Position numbers and translations under genes: made by a program | In this document: positions 46,536 through 56,650 of the stretch, piece by piece | How the letters are laid out: every line of letters starts with the position of its first letter | Position numbering within the stretch: the first letter of the stretch is position 1 | The notes under the pieces: model-generated | What the model was told of the DNA's origin: nothing | What the model saw: only the letters and a program-made list of their open reading frames with translations | Database searches by the model: none | Origin: Candidatus Flexifilum affinis | GTDB taxonomy: Bacteria; Chloroflexota; Anaerolineae; Aggregatilineales; Phototrophicaceae | Assembly (NCBI GenBank): GCA_016713325.1 | Contig: JADJPJ010000087.1 | Span: forward strand, 186,001-250,000 | Direction of reading: 5' to 3' | Length of the DNA stretch: 64,000 bases

Positions 46536-49455
46536 TCATAGAATCTCACTCTCAAGTGCGAGCAAGACGAGCCGCGGTTGCTGGCTTTCACCGGCTTGAA
46601 TCTGCCGTGCATTCACCAGGATTTTTCGAAGCCCCAGGGACGGGAGTTTCAGAGTGACTTCATAATCCTCAAGCACCGTATTGTTCTCAAAAACCGCTTT
46701 GATGAGCGCGACCAATTCCGGAATATTCCAGGCGCCATCGCCTAATGCGCTGAGTGGAAGTTCCAGGGTCTCTTCAGCGGTCACATTCATGATCTTGAAG
46801 AACGATTCATTGGCATTGATCACTTGCAGGTTCGCGTCGATCAAGATTAGCGGTTCGCGCACGGAGTTAAATACGTTCTCTCCTAGAAGGCGCGCTGCCT
46901 CAATCGCTTCCGTTCGCCGTTGGGCGGTCACATCGTTGAAGGCAATCACGATACCTTTAATGGCATTCTGAACAGTACGATAGGGGCGCATCTGCAACGA
47001 GTACCAGCGCCCCTTCTTACTCTGAATGTCGACCTCATGGGGTACAAGGGTCGCAAATACCTTCTCCAGATCCTCACGTAAGCGCCGGTAATCCAAATCC
47101 GAAACAATGTGCGTGATGGGGCGACCCACATCACCTGGAATGAGCTTAAACACCTCAGCCGCCGCTGGATTGAAGCGGCGCACACTATATCCGGCATCCA
47201 GGAGGATAATCCCGGTCTGGATGGTGTTGAGAGTGTTCTCCAAATCATTGTTCGCCCAGGTCACTTCTTCGACCTTTCGCTCTAACTCTGAATTGGTGGT
47301 CAGCATTTCTTCATTGACTGCCTTCAATTCTTCCTGGGAGGTTTCGAGTTCTTCATTGACGCTCTGTAATTCTTCATTCATCGACTGCATTTCTTCATTT
47401 GAAGATTTCAGTTCTTCAATAATGGCCTGCAAATATTCGCGCGTGTCGGTAAGTTCCTGCTGGAGTAAACGGTTTTTTTGTTCACGATCATCCAGCGGGT
47501 GCAGAAGAGAATCCGGATCTTCAGTCTCATCGCTACCTGTGAATTTGACCTCTTCAAAGAACACCGCCAGTAGATTTTCGCTGGTTGTGGTGGTGAGCGG
47601 CTTGACAATCAGGTCAAAGAAGGTTTCCAACCTCATCGGTCTTCACTCGCACAGTTGGCTCATAGATTTCGCGCTGTTGGGTGATGGCGCGATAAATGGC
47701 GGTAGTCAGCGGCGTTTTGAGTCCTTCACGTGCCGAGCGGATAATATCCAGAGGCTGAGTTTCACCGACTGCAATCTCCAGATATTTGCCCGTGCGACCA
47801 TGTACATAGCGCACGTGGCCCTCATGGTTGATGATGACACAGGTGGGGGTCCAATCCTTGAGCAGCATCGTTTCCGTAACTTCACGCAGCGTCGGGCTTG
47901 CTGGCGGTCGCTTTAGGGTTTGCCCATCCTTTACAGGGGTGTCTGTACTGGTAACGGGAAGACCTATCCTCAAACGCGAAGCGGTGAGGCTGTAAGAGCG
48001 TTGAAAGAGCTTGTGTTGCAGATCGTGGATTTTGAACTGGTGATCCTGGTTGCCTAGACTTTCCGACGATCCAAGGACCAGAAAGCCGTCTGGAGCGAGG
48101 GCAAAGTGGAAATAGGACAATACCTTGTTTTGCAGTTCCGTGTCGAGATAAATGAGCAGATTACGACAGCTAATCAAATCCAACTTAGAGAAGGGGGGGT
48201 CTTGAGTCACACTGTGGATGGCAAAAGTCAGCATCTCGCGCAGCGCCTTCGTGACCTGATAGCCGTCGGGTGAAGCTAGAAAGTACTGTGACAGATATTG
48301 CTCCGGCACATCCAGCGATATTCGAGGGATAAATACCCAGCCTGCCCCGATTCACCGCATAGGTATCAATATCGGTGGCAAAGATTTGGACCCTGAACTC
48401 CTGCCGCAGAGTCAGCATCTGTTCGCGCATCAAAATGGCGATTGAATAGGCTTCCTCACCCGTCGAGCATCCCGCCACCCAGATACGAATCGGTTGATTA
48501 GGCCGCCGGTTCTCAAATAACCGCGGAATAACGGTGGCTTTGAGACTTTCGAAGACTTCCCGATCCCGAAAAAAACTCGTTACACCGATCAACATATCCC
48601 GAAACAGGGCTTGAACGCCGATGGAATTGTTCTGCAGAAACCGAACGTAATCCTGGATCTTCTCAATCTGGTTGACCGCCATGAGGCGCTCGATCCGGCG
48701 GCGTATTGTGCTCTCTTTGTAGTGAAAAAGTCTTGTCCGGTCTGTTCACGGATCAGGAACAGAATCTGTCGCAGCGATTCGGAGACAAGGGGTTCAGGCA
48801 GTGCGACGAACTCCTGCCTGAGTCCAGTGCCAATCTTTTGTAGCCTAACAGATGTTCAGGCATCGCGTCTGGCGACAGGATAAAATCGACCAATCCGGTA
48901 GCAATTGCATTACGAGGCATCCCATCATAGACGGTCGTGCTGGGGTCTTGCACGATGATTACGCCACCCTGTTCCTTGATGGACTTTAACCCTAATGTAC
49001 CGTCGCTGGCAGTCCCGGAGAGAATAATGCCAATCGCTCGCTCGCGCATGTCAATTGCCAGGGAGCGAAAGAAATAATCGATAGGCAATCTGATATGGAT
49101 ACCTTCAGTGGGTTGGTGCGTCTGCAATTTTCCATTGAACAGCGCCAGCATTGTATTGGGGGGATGACATAAACCTGATTGGCAACAACGTCCATGTCGT
49201 TTGCTGCCTGTTGCACGGTCATCTGCGTATAACGCTGTATGATCTGAGCGAGAATACTTTCGTGATCGGGGGCAAGATGCTGAATCACGACAAATGCCAT
49301 CCCACTATCAGGCGGCAGATGTGTGAAAAAGCCTCGAATGCCTCTATCCCACCGGCTGACGCGCCGATCCCAACGATGACTGGAACGTGCGCAGCGCTGT
49401 TTGTCGGGGTGGGTAAGTTGGCCACTTGCTTGTCTTCGGGCTGTTCATCATTCAT
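46536..49455 (-). pseudogene. CheB-CheR-PAS fusion signalling protein, several frameshifts
   Basis: ATG 49455 starts MNDEQPEDKQVANLP. The CheB methylesterase domain has VGIGASAGGIEAFEAF and MAFVVIQHLAPDHES, then DGTLGLKSIKEQGG. Shifts fall at a T run near 49316 and a C6 run near 49157. The CheR methyltransferase part has YFHFALAPDGFLVLGSSES and SKLDLISCRNLLIYL, with shifts near 48760, 48280 and 47630. A long coiled coil of repeated E-E-L units (SNEEMQSMNEELQSVNEEL) and two PAS domains finish it. Corrected length is ~970 residues. These chemotaxis-like fusions act in two-component signalling, probably with the kinase downstream. Homopolymer positions suggest sequence errors. Confidence 0.75.
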
Positions 49456-49778
49456 CAGCGTACGCTCCCCTATTCAAACAGATGGCATGGTTTGACGGAT
49501 GGACTTGTGCTGGATGATCAAGGAGCGCTGATGTTTCCGAGAATCAGCAGGCGCGTCAGTACCTCCTCGTCACACTACGTAAACCCAACATATCCTAATT
49601 GTATCATTGGAATAGCCCAGTGAAGCAGGACGTGGAGTAGGGCGGGAACAGGAACAAGTCACGTGCGCGTAGATGAGACCAGTCAGCCCCGAAATGAAAA
49701 GCCCGACCAGACCGGTCGGGCTTGTTGTTTGTCATCGACAAGGAGACACCGCGAAGCTCGTGCAGCGGATGCCAATCT
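49456..49778. other. intergenic region with repeat copy C
   Basis: There is no gene in these 323 bp. The second half is repeat copy C with its terminator (49633-49732), which can end the c-di-AMP-receptor operon on the minus strand. Confidence 0.5.
49633..49732 (+). repeat. dispersed intergenic repeat, copy C, with terminator
   Basis: GGAGTAGGGCGGGAACAGGA and GTGCGCGTAGATGAGACC are followed by GTCAGCCCCGAAATG and the stem AAAAGCCCGACC/GGTCGGGCTTG at about 49697-49723. It matches copies A and B over most of its length. Confidence 0.65.
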
Positions 49779-50051
49779 TCAGGCACGGGCGAATTCGGCG
49801 ACGTCCAGTACAAAAATCGTCGCCGCGTGACCTTCCGGACGGCTGTAAGGCCCGCACACGTCGCGGATAATGGCCATCGCCCCTGGCAAACGATCCTCCT
49901 CGACGCCGATCACGAAGGTCGTGTTCTGACGGCGCAGGAATCCGCCCATGCTGCTGATTTTGGTCACCGAATAGTCCGCTCCAAGGAGCGCCTGGGAGAG
50001 CGGATCAACCGCGTCGGTATTGAAAATAATGGCCAGAATCAATTTAGACAT
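49779..50051 (-). CDS. PII-like c-di-AMP receptor family protein (DarA/PstA-like), copy 2
   Basis: The 90-residue protein starts MSKLILAIIFNTDAVDPLSQ. It has the family segments VTKISSMGGFLRRQNTTFVIGVEE, and ends in a beta strand (ATIFVLDVAEFA). DarA/PstA proteins are trimeric PII-like folds that bind c-di-AMP; in Firmicutes they link this messenger to unknown targets. It starts 3 bases after a paralogue ends. Ligand binding here is inferred from family only. Confidence 0.75.
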   Translation of the reverse strand: MSKLILAIIFNTDAVDPLSQALLGADYSVTKISSMGGFLRRQNTTFVIGVEEDRLPGAMAIIRDVCGPYSRPEGHAATIFVLDVAEFARA

Positions 50052-50054
50052 GTT

Positions 50055-50372
50055 CTACACCTGCTCAAAGTGATCGACATCCAGGACGAAAGACATGAAA
50101 CCACCCACCTGTATTTCCGCAATGCCAGTGAGGGGCAGGGTGCCTTCATAGGTATACGGAACAATGGATTGACGACGAGCCGCCAATTCGGAGATTACCT
50201 GCATGGCCTGCGGCACGCGGTGCTCATCGACCCCAAGCAGCAGAGTGGAGTTGCCCGGACTGAGTAACCCGCCCGTGCTGCTGACATGGGTAATGCTCAA
50301 GTGCTGGTCGGTCAGCGCGGACATGACCTTATCGACATCTTTTTCGTCCACAATCGCGATAATCAGCTTCAT
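50055..50372 (-). CDS. PII-like c-di-AMP receptor family protein (DarA/PstA-like), copy 1
   Basis: The 105-residue protein starts MKLIIAIVDEKDVDKVMSAL and has ITHVSSTGGLLSPGNSTLLLGVDE, the conserved GG-x-L…G-x-x-T core. A longer loop (PYTYEGTLPLTGIAEIQVGG) replaces the shorter one of copy 2. Family members are about 105-110 residues, so it is full length. The tandem pair may form mixed trimers or respond to different signals. It lies upstream of the chemotaxis-like genes but has its own gap. Confidence 0.8.
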   Translation of the reverse strand: MKLIIAIVDEKDVDKVMSALTDQHLSITHVSSTGGLLSPGNSTLLLGVDEHRVPQAMQVISELAARRQSIVPYTYEGTLPLTGIAEIQVGGFMSFVLDVDHFEQV

Positions 50373-50750
50373 CTCACTGCCCCGTAAACATCCGCCCGGA
50401 TCAACACTATTGATCCGTGATGATAACGTGTTTGGGTCGTCAGGACAAAAGACGGACGAGCGGCATCATGCGGAAAGAGGGAGGGGGTGTCAGGATCGCC
50501 GCCGTCTTGAGCGGCGGCGTGCTGCTTCTGATGTAAGCGCGTGGCTGAAGTGAAACGAATGGCGACGTCGGGAGTCGGGGACATGCGGTGGAGCAGTAGG
50601 GTGGGATTGAGATTAGCGTTGATGATCACATAAGGCGTTTGGAACAAGAAAGCCCGACTTCATCGCCGGGCTTGCTCGTTCTCCTCGCCGTGAGTATTTG
50701 GTTCTTCAGACGCACCAGCATCGCGGCAGAGTCTCAACGACGCGGAGGGA
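50373..50750. other. intergenic region with diverged repeat copy E
   Basis: There is no gene in these 378 bp. The region 50541-50690 resembles the dispersed repeat (GGCTGAAGTGAAACGAATGG, then GTGGAGCAGTAGGGTGGGAT) and ends in a weaker hairpin, AAGCCCGac…GCCGGGCTT. Confidence 0.45.
50541..50690 (+). repeat. dispersed intergenic repeat, diverged copy E
   Basis: It keeps the order of the other copies, a CTGAAGTGA box, then a GGAGcAGTAGGGTGGGAT box, then an AAGCCCG…CGGGCTT hairpin, but with many changes. It lies downstream of the small minus-strand gene at 50751. Confidence 0.45.
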
Positions 50751-50945
50751 TCAGTAACCCTGATACTCAGGGTTAGCCTCGTCAAATCTTTCGCGCCGAA
50801 GTGCTTCCGTCTGCGCTTCGAGTTCTTCCAGCAGCTTAATCAGGGGTGGATTGGGGAGCTTTACTTTTCGAAGCACCGCCAGAAGTTCTTTCGTCGTTTT
50901 TTCCAGTTCCTGCAGGTCTTTTCTGGATACCGCATCGAGATTCAT
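50751..50945 (-). CDS. small coiled-coil protein
   Basis: The 64-residue protein starts MNLDAVSRKDLQELEKTTKE and is almost wholly helical, with leucine spacing typical of a coiled coil (IKLLEELEAQTEALRRE). A weak AGCGAGCAGG lies before the ATG. It has no known family. Its neighbours are other small proteins on the same strand. Confidence 0.5.
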   Translation of the reverse strand: MNLDAVSRKDLQELEKTTKELLAVLRKVKLPNPPLIKLLEELEAQTEALRRERFDEANPEYQGY

Positions 50946-51140
50946 TGCCTGCTCGCTTTCCTGAATTGCTTCTTGTCCTCATTCTCTCATCTGAAGATCA
51001 ATGAGGACAGGTCCGAAATATGCGCCTGAAGGTCGGCGTTTCTTGCTTCCAGGATGGCACAACTGATCATTCGTTGTCTCTATGCACAGAAACCCGCATC
51101 TACGCACAAGGCGAAGACGCGCGGGTAGACACAGTTAGGT

Positions 51141-51521
51141 CTACTTGGACTGTGGCAGATGACGCTGTTGTTTTTTCGCAGCCTGTTCAAGTCGGCGTTG
51201 TGCGAGTTCGGATGTTCGCTGGTGCGACCAGACAGGCGGTTCGCTGAATTCCGTTACGGCAGCGCGACGACTGACGGTCAGAGAGCTCTGTTGTCTTGCT
51301 TCGAGATCGGTGATATAGGCATTGAGTGAAGTCCCGACATCAGGAGGATACTCCGCGCCTACTGTGTGCAGCAGGCTTGCAATGCGCTCTGGACGTTCCG
51401 GTTGCCTCGCCTCCAGCTCCGCAATGTAGTTCTCAAGTTCAGCCTTCATTGGCTGATGTTGATCTGAAACAAACGCGTTGAGAATGAGATCGATATGGGT
51501 GGGCCTGGTCGTTCGGGCCAT
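51141..51521 (-). CDS. hypothetical helical protein
   Basis: The 126-residue protein has a GGAAGTGA ribosome binding site before ATG 51521. Two related segments (ELENYIAELEARQPER and SLNAYITDLEARQQSS) suggest an internal duplication. The C-terminus is basic and Gln-rich. No family is recognised. It may form a small operon with the genes at 50751 and 51666. Confidence 0.5.
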   Translation of the reverse strand: MARTTRPTHIDLILNAFVSDQHQPMKAELENYIAELEARQPERPERIASLLHTVGAEYPPDVGTSLNAYITDLEARQQSSLTVSRRAAVTEFSEPPVWSHQRTSELAQRRLEQAAKKQQRHLPQSK

Positions 51522-51665
51522 GGTCGGTCACTTCCTTTTTTCGTCTATCTGAGACGATCTGTTCGAACGGAGAGGGACAGGTATAGGCCGATCGACGACT
51601 GAAGCGACAGGATCTTGCGGTTTGAGCGCCTGCATACCGCTCCTGCCGCATCTCGCAGGCAGCTA

Positions 51666-51788
51666 CTACTTGTGAGGAGAGATCTGCTGCTTCGGCATGA
51701 GAGTCGGCAGGTCTGCGAGGGACTTTGTCGGTTCGCTGACCTTAGGGCTCTTTGGTTGCTTCTTTTTCTTACCGGTGCGCTTGTCCAT
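51666..51788 (-). CDS. lysine-rich small protein (40 aa)
   Basis: A short frame reads MDKRTGKKKKQPKSPKVSEP and ends ISPHK. GGAGCAAC lies 5 bases before the ATG. It is highly basic, could bind nucleic acid, and lies just upstream of the 126-residue gene on the same strand. There is no family, and it may be chance. Confidence 0.4.
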   Translation of the reverse strand: MDKRTGKKKKQPKSPKVSEPTKSLADLPTLMPKQQISPHK

Positions 51789-52356
51789 AAGAGTTGCTCC
51801 GTTTATCGCCATTGCTGCGGTCACCAAATTGTGTCTTGGGGCTTTGTCTGGTGAGCGAGGGAAAATCGAATCCGTAGCGAAGACATCGCACAGATTCAGC
51901 GGGCATCAACAAACTTGAAGTGGCAAAAGAGGAAGACGCGAAAGTCTGATTCTCTTATCCTTTATTGTACAACGGTGAACGTAAGAAGGACGTTGGAAAG
52001 GGAATGCATTAAGAGGCGCCAGACGATCGTGGTCTGTCACCGTGTGGAATGACGAGCTGGTTCCATCCAGCATTCGAAGCTGAATGGAGTAAAAAGGAGC
52101 GTTTGACGAGCAAGTACGCAACCGATGCGGCGTTCCGTTCTTATTCGTGTTATACTTTATATGATTGTTACGAAACGCTGCAGCGTTTTCGCTTTCTTGG
52201 ATTGATTCCTTCCTCACCTTCTCGGAAACCCGAGTCCGTTCCCGGTCTGTTCGAATATTCGGTGGAGTCTGCCGCTCAAGGCAGAGTCCCATCAGCATTA
52301 TGCTACAGAAACGCCTTCCCACGATTCTCTCTGATTGTGTCAAAGTAAGGTGAATC
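51789..52356. other. intergenic stretch, AT-rich
   Basis: These 568 bp hold no convincing gene. An AT-rich segment near 52140-52165 with GTTATACTTTATATG resembles a -10 region, but no matching -35 is assigned. Translated frames here have random-like composition. Confidence 0.35.
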
Positions 52357-52554
52357 ATGGATAGAAATATGTTGGCTCAACTTGCATACCGTGCCTATGG
52401 AAATTGGTTGGAGTGGAAAACGCCTCAGGGCACCCGACTTCCTACTTGGAATGAATTGCCAATGCACGTTCAAAACGCATGGACGTCGGCTACAGAAGTG
52501 GTTGCGATCGAGACTCTCAAGTCCCGAGCGCAGCCCACTTTTGCTGCCCCATGA
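52357..52554 (+). CDS. small conserved-looking hypothetical protein
   Basis: The 65-residue protein starts MDRNMLAQLAYRAYGNWLEW. AAGGTGA precedes the ATG by 3-4 bases. The pattern LA.LAY.AYG..…P.W..LP...Q.AW..A recalls short phage or plasmid-associated hypothetical proteins, which supports a real gene. Function unknown. Confidence 0.6.
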   Translation: MDRNMLAQLAYRAYGNWLEWKTPQGTRLPTWNELPMHVQNAWTSATEVVAIETLKSRAQPTFAAP

Positions 52555-52730
52555 TTTAGGTCGTTGCGAGAGCTGAGCTGGGTCACGTAACGGTCATGCA
52601 TACTGACATGGGCTGGGCTATACTGGTCATATTGCTTGAGAAGACCATGAATGACCATAGATCCCCAGGGCCGAGCTCAGACGCGCCGCGATGAGGCGTT
52701 CTGAACGCAGGACCAGACCGCGAGAACAAG

Positions 52731-54296
52731 ATGATCACTAATGTGCGGCTGCATGAGGGAAGTTCCGAGACCACATATCGCCTGATTCAGCTCCACGAGC
52801 GCGATAACGTGGGCATCGCACGGTCCGCAACCCCCCCTGGGATGGTGTTTCAGGACACCGAGCTGCGCTCAACCATGTTCATTCCGCCCGGCCACAAAGT
52901 TGCCCTAAATGCTATCCAGCAGGGTGAATCGGTCTTTCGCTATGGCCAGGTGATCGGCTTTGCGACCCGGCCGATCGAGGCTGGTGAACACGTCCACACG
53001 CAGAACCTGGCCGCCGATCCCTTCGCTCGCCCGGTTTCAGCCTCAAGCGGAGGGCCAGACCCAGCGCCGGCTCCGTCAAACCGGGATGACAGGGATACGG
53101 GTTTCGAGGGCTTTCTGCGACCGGATGGCCGAGTCGGGACGCGCAACCTGATCGCCGTCGTGGCAACGGTCAACTGCTCGGCGTATACGGCACGCGCGAT
53201 CGCCCATCACTTCCAGGGGGGACAACTGCGCGCGTACCCCAATGTCGATGGCGTGATCGCCATCACGCACGCTTTCGGCTGTGCCGTGCAGATCGGCGGC
53301 GAAGATTACCAACTCCTGCAACGCACGCTTCGGGGCATCTTGAGGCATCCCAACATCGCGGCGTGCGTGGTCGTCGGTCTGGGCTGCGAGACGAACCAGG
53401 CCGATGCGCTTCTGACGGATCTGGATGGGGCGGGCAAAAATACGCCACCCGCAATCACCATCCAGGATCAGGGCAGCGTTCGCAGAACCATTTCTGCGGG
53501 GGTTGCTGCGGTGGAAGCCGTGCTGCCGCAGGCTAACCACCACATCCGCACACGGCAGCCAATGTCGAAGCTGACGATCGCACTCCAGTGCGGCGGCAGC
53601 GACAGTTGGTCCGGCATTTCGGCTAATCCTCTTCTGGGACGAGCCGTCGACTTGCTGGTCCGGCAGGGAGGCACGGCGGTCCTCGCGGAGACTCCGGAGA
53701 TTTACGGTGCGGAGCACCTGCTGATGCGTCGTGCAGTATCGGAGCGTGTCCGCCAGCGCCTGGCCGATCTGATCGCCTGGTGGGAAGCCTATACCGCGCG
53801 CAACGGCGTCACCCTGGACAACAATCCGAGTGTCGGCAACAAGGTCGGTGGTCTGACGACCATCTACGAGAAATCGCTCGGCGCGGTGGCCAAAGGCGGA
53901 ACAAGTCCCTTGATGGACGTGCTGGACTACGCCCAGCCGATCGTGGTCCCCGGTTTCGTGTTTATGGACTCGCCAGGCTATGATCCGGTGTCGGTGACGG
54001 GCCAGGTGGCTGGCGGTTGCAACCTGGTCTGCTTCACCACGGGGCGTGGATCGGCATTCGGCTTCTGCGCGGCGCCAAGTCTCAAAATCGCGTCGACGAC
54101 CGAGCTGTATGCGCGCATGGAAGAAGACATGGACTTCGATGCCGGTCAGGTTCTCGACGGCCGTGATATGGACGAGGCTGCCAACCATCTGCTGGCAGAG
54201 ATCATCGCCGTGGCCTCGGGGAAGCGCACCAAGAGCGAGGCGCAGGGCATCGGCGAGGACGAGTTCAACCCCTGGAATCGGTCTGGCGTGTTGTGA
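52731..54296 (+). CDS. uxaA: altronate dehydratase family protein (UxaA-like)
   Basis: The 521-residue protein is intact. An N-terminal SAF-like domain (residues ~1-90; DNVGIARSATPPGMV…FRYGQVIGFATRPIEAGEHV) is joined by a linker to the UxaA catalytic domain (FLRPDGRVGTRNLIAVVATV, THAFGCAVQ, LQCGGSDSWSGISANPLLG). UxaA turns D-altronate into 2-keto-3-deoxygluconate in galacturonate breakdown. Lying next to rhamnosidase, GH43 and sugar ABC genes, it fits a pectin pathway. The start has only a weak ribosome binding site. It stands alone on the plus strand, convergent with the ABC operon. Confidence 0.85.
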   Translation: MITNVRLHEGSSETTYRLIQLHERDNVGIARSATPPGMVFQDTELRSTMFIPPGHKVALNAIQQGESVFRYGQVIGFATRPIEAGEHVHTQNLAADPFARPVSASSGGPDPAPAPSNRDDRDTGFEGFLRPDGRVGTRNLIAVVATVNCSAYTARAIAHHFQGGQLRAYPNVDGVIAITHAFGCAVQIGGEDYQLLQRTLRGILRHPNIAACVVVGLGCETNQADALLTDLDGAGKNTPPAITIQDQGSVRRTISAGVAAVEAVLPQANHHIRTRQPMSKLTIALQCGGSDSWSGISANPLLGRAVDLLVRQGGTAVLAETPEIYGAEHLLMRRAVSERVRQRLADLIAWWEAYTARNGVTLDNNPSVGNKVGGLTTIYEKSLGAVAKGGTSPLMDVLDYAQPIVVPGFVFMDSPGYDPVSVTGQVAGGCNLVCFTTGRGSAFGFCAAPSLKIASTTELYARMEEDMDFDAGQVLDGRDMDEAANHLLAEIIAVASGKRTKSEAQGIGEDEFNPWNRSGVL

Positions 54297-54330
54297 GCCA
54301 ACCACATGTTATGAGGGGAAAAGACACTAA

Positions 54331-54360
54331 AAGGCGCGGAGTCGTTCCACCCCGCGCCTT
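54331..54360 (-). terminator. terminator of the sugar ABC operon
   Basis: AAGGCGCGG (54331-54339) pairs with CCGCGCCTT (54352-54360). On the minus strand the stem is followed by TTTTAG, a short U-tract, and it lies 30 bases past the binding-protein stop. It can also slow transcription from uxaA on the other strand. Confidence 0.7.
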
Positions 54361-54389
54361 GTAAACCTTCCACTTCGTTCGGAAGCTGC

Positions 54390-55703
54390 CTACTTGGCGG
54401 CGAGACGCTCGATCAACGCCTGCAAGTCCGTAGCGGCCTGCTCAACAGTGGACTGCCCATACGCGACGGCCTGCCCGATCAGCTCCAGTTCGTTCACGAA
54501 CTCCTGGTCATTCGGGAGGTTCGGACCTTGCGGTACGGAACGATCGGCTATCGCGTCGTAGATTCGGTAGACGGCTGCGTCGGTCGCGGTCGCCTGGTCG
54601 GAAATCGCCTGACGCACGACCGGCGATGAAGGAATGCCGCGATTGGTTTGCAGAATTGCGCCCGCCTCAGGACTGGTCACAAAGAAGTTGACGAACAACA
54701 CCGCCGCTTCTTTGTTCTCGCTTGCATTGTTGATGCCCAGGTACTGGCTCATCTGGATGGCGAATGCGGGTTCGCCGCCATCGGGCAGAGTCGTAAGGCC
54801 AAGTTCGTCGGTAATGGCTGCCTGGTACGCTGCTCCCTGGTTGCTCCAAATCAGACCGATCGCCGCATCGCCCGCCACCAGGGCCGAGCTGTCCGGGCCA
54901 TCCTCGGTGTAGGTGTAGGTGGTGTCGGCGTCGGGGATAAGACCCTCAGCGCGCATGTCAGCCCACATTTGCAGCCATGCCTGAGCCGACTCCACGGTTG
55001 CGTAGGACGTGCCGCCGTTGTCCAGCGTCCAGATCGGCGTACCCTGCTGCGTGTAGAAGAAGCTGAGGTAATTCGCTGTGTTGGTGCTGTTGTCCACGAA
55101 GGGTGCGACGCCGTCGGGGAGAGCCGCCTTCAGTTCGCGACCGTAGTCGAGCAGCTCTTCCCAGGTCATGTTGTCCTCAGGAAGTGCGACGCCCGCCGCC
55201 TCGATCATCGTCTTGTTGTAGGCGAGGACGAGCGTGTTCGTGCCCAGGCTTACGGCATAGAGGTTGCCGTCGGCATCGGTCGCGGGGATCAGGGCTGTCT
55301 GGTCAAACTGCTCGGCGGTGTCGATCAGAAGTTGTTCGCCGAGGTAAGCATTGAGCGGTTCAAGGTATTGCGCGTAGTCGGGCCAGTTGCCGCCGAACTG
55401 GATAATGTCGGGGGCGTTGCTGGCGGCGAGCTGGGTATCGAGAATCTGGAAGTGGTCGCCCGCGCCGCCATTAGGCTCACCTACGACGGTGATATCCGGA
55501 TACGCGGCTTCGAACAACTCGATAACCTGTAGAGTTCGCTGTGCGCGGTCGTCGTTACCCCACCATCCCATGCGGAGCGTGGCCGGTCCACCCGTGTAAG
55601 GGGGGAGATCCCCCGCGTTGTCCTGTGCCCCCATTGGCAGGGCAAATGCCGTGAGCATCAGCGCGAGCAGCGCCATGAGCGTGATCACACGAATCTTTCT
55701 CAT
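54390..55703 (-). CDS. extracellular sugar-binding protein of ABC transporter (CUT1)
   Basis: ATG 55703 is chosen because AAGGAGAG lies 9 bases upstream; a TTG at 55727 is less likely. The signal peptide is MRKIRVITLMALLALML to LPMGAQ. The mature protein (~410 residues) has family-1 solute-binding features: LRMGWWGNDDRAQRT near the start, ITVVGEPNGGAGDHFQ, and a hydrophobic LVLAYNKTMIEAAGV segment. Together with the two permeases upstream it would import an oligosaccharide, presumably pectin- or rhamnose-derived. The ATPase subunit is not in the window, as is common for CUT1 systems with a shared MsmK-type ATPase. Confidence 0.85.
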   Translation of the reverse strand: MRKIRVITLMALLALMLTAFALPMGAQDNAGDLPPYTGGPATLRMGWWGNDDRAQRTLQVIELFEAAYPDITVVGEPNGGAGDHFQILDTQLAASNAPDIIQFGGNWPDYAQYLEPLNAYLGEQLLIDTAEQFDQTALIPATDADGNLYAVSLGTNTLVLAYNKTMIEAAGVALPEDNMTWEELLDYGRELKAALPDGVAPFVDNSTNTANYLSFFYTQQGTPIWTLDNGGTSYATVESAQAWLQMWADMRAEGLIPDADTTYTYTEDGPDSSALVAGDAAIGLIWSNQGAAYQAAITDELGLTTLPDGGEPAFAIQMSQYLGINNASENKEAAVLFVNFFVTSPEAGAILQTNRGIPSSPVVRQAISDQATATDAAVYRIYDAIADRSVPQGPNLPNDQEFVNELELIGQAVAYGQSTVEQAATDLQALIERLAAK

Positions 55704-55803
55704 CTTTGAACTCTCCTTTTTTGGCAATAGATCACTGTTTCAGCCGACAAAACCGAAATACGTCACTGTCCCTATTTCATAACGATCTCCTCCTGCTGTT
55801 GCT

Positions 55804-56649
55804 CTAGCCCTTGATGCCCGTGGTAGAGATACCCTGTACGAAGTACTTCTGCAGAGAGAAAAACAGGATAAAGGCGGGAATGATCGAGAGCGTGGACATC
55901 GCCAGCGCGCCACCCCAGTTGGACACCGCGCCCGCGTCGCCGACGAATGTCCGTAACGCTCTCGACACGGTGAAGGTGGTTGGATTTGTCAGGTACAGCA
56001 AATGATTGAAGAAGTCGTCCCACGTCCACAGGAACGTGAACAGCGCCGTCGTGACCAGAGCAGGCGTTGCAAGCGGGATGATGATTCGCAGGAAGACTCC
56101 GACCTTGCCGCAGCCGTCGATGATGGCGGCTTCCTCTACCTCTTTCGGCAGACCTCGGATGAATTGCACCAGCAGAAACACAAAGAACGCGTCCGTCGCG
56201 AGGAACTTCGGCACAAGGATCGGAAGATACGAGCCAACCCATCCGAACGAGTTGAACAGGATATAGCGCGGCACGAGCGTGACGTGAGCCGGGAGCATAA
56301 GCGTTGCCAACATGATCGCGAACCAGAAGGTTCTGCCTGCGAATTTGAGCCGCGCAAAGGCGTACGCCGCCATGGTGCAGGAAATCAGGTTGCCGACGAT
56401 GGCTACCAGGCAAATGAAGAGCGAATTCGCGAAGAACGTCCCGAAAGAGGTCCCTGCGTAGCCTCGCCACCCAGTGAGGTAGTTTTCAAAAGTCACCGCT
56501 TTCGGCAAGAGCCCCGGGTCGCTGAAGATCATATTGTTGGGCTTGAGCGAACTCACGATCATCCAGACCACGGGGTAGATCATCAGCAGCCCCAGGGCGA
56601 TGATGAAGAGGTGAGTCAAGCCATGGCGTGCAAACATGCCGGTTTTCAT
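55804..56649 (-). CDS. sugar ABC transporter permease (MalG-type)
   Basis: The 281-residue protein is intact, with six membrane helices. The EAA loop reads EVEEAAIIDGCGKVGVFLRI, the contact site for the ATPase. Its ATG lies next to the stop of the MalF-type gene upstream (56651), and the binding protein follows 100 bp downstream. Confidence 0.9.
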   Translation of the reverse strand: MKTGMFARHGLTHLFIIALGLLMIYPVVWMIVSSLKPNNMIFSDPGLLPKAVTFENYLTGWRGYAGTSFGTFFANSLFICLVAIVGNLISCTMAAYAFARLKFAGRTFWFAIMLATLMLPAHVTLVPRYILFNSFGWVGSYLPILVPKFLATDAFFVFLLVQFIRGLPKEVEEAAIIDGCGKVGVFLRIIIPLATPALVTTALFTFLWTWDDFFNHLLYLTNPTTFTVSRALRTFVGDAGAVSNWGGALAMSTLSIIPAFILFFSLQKYFVQGISTTGIKG

Positions 56650-56650
56650 G

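Noticed and set aside
51906..52358. 150-codon minus-strand frame
   Set aside because: Random-like composition, no ribosome binding site, overlaps an AT-rich intergenic stretch.
53076..54305. 409-codon minus-strand frame opposite altronate dehydratase
   Set aside because: It is the shadow of the UxaA frame, which has full family motifs.
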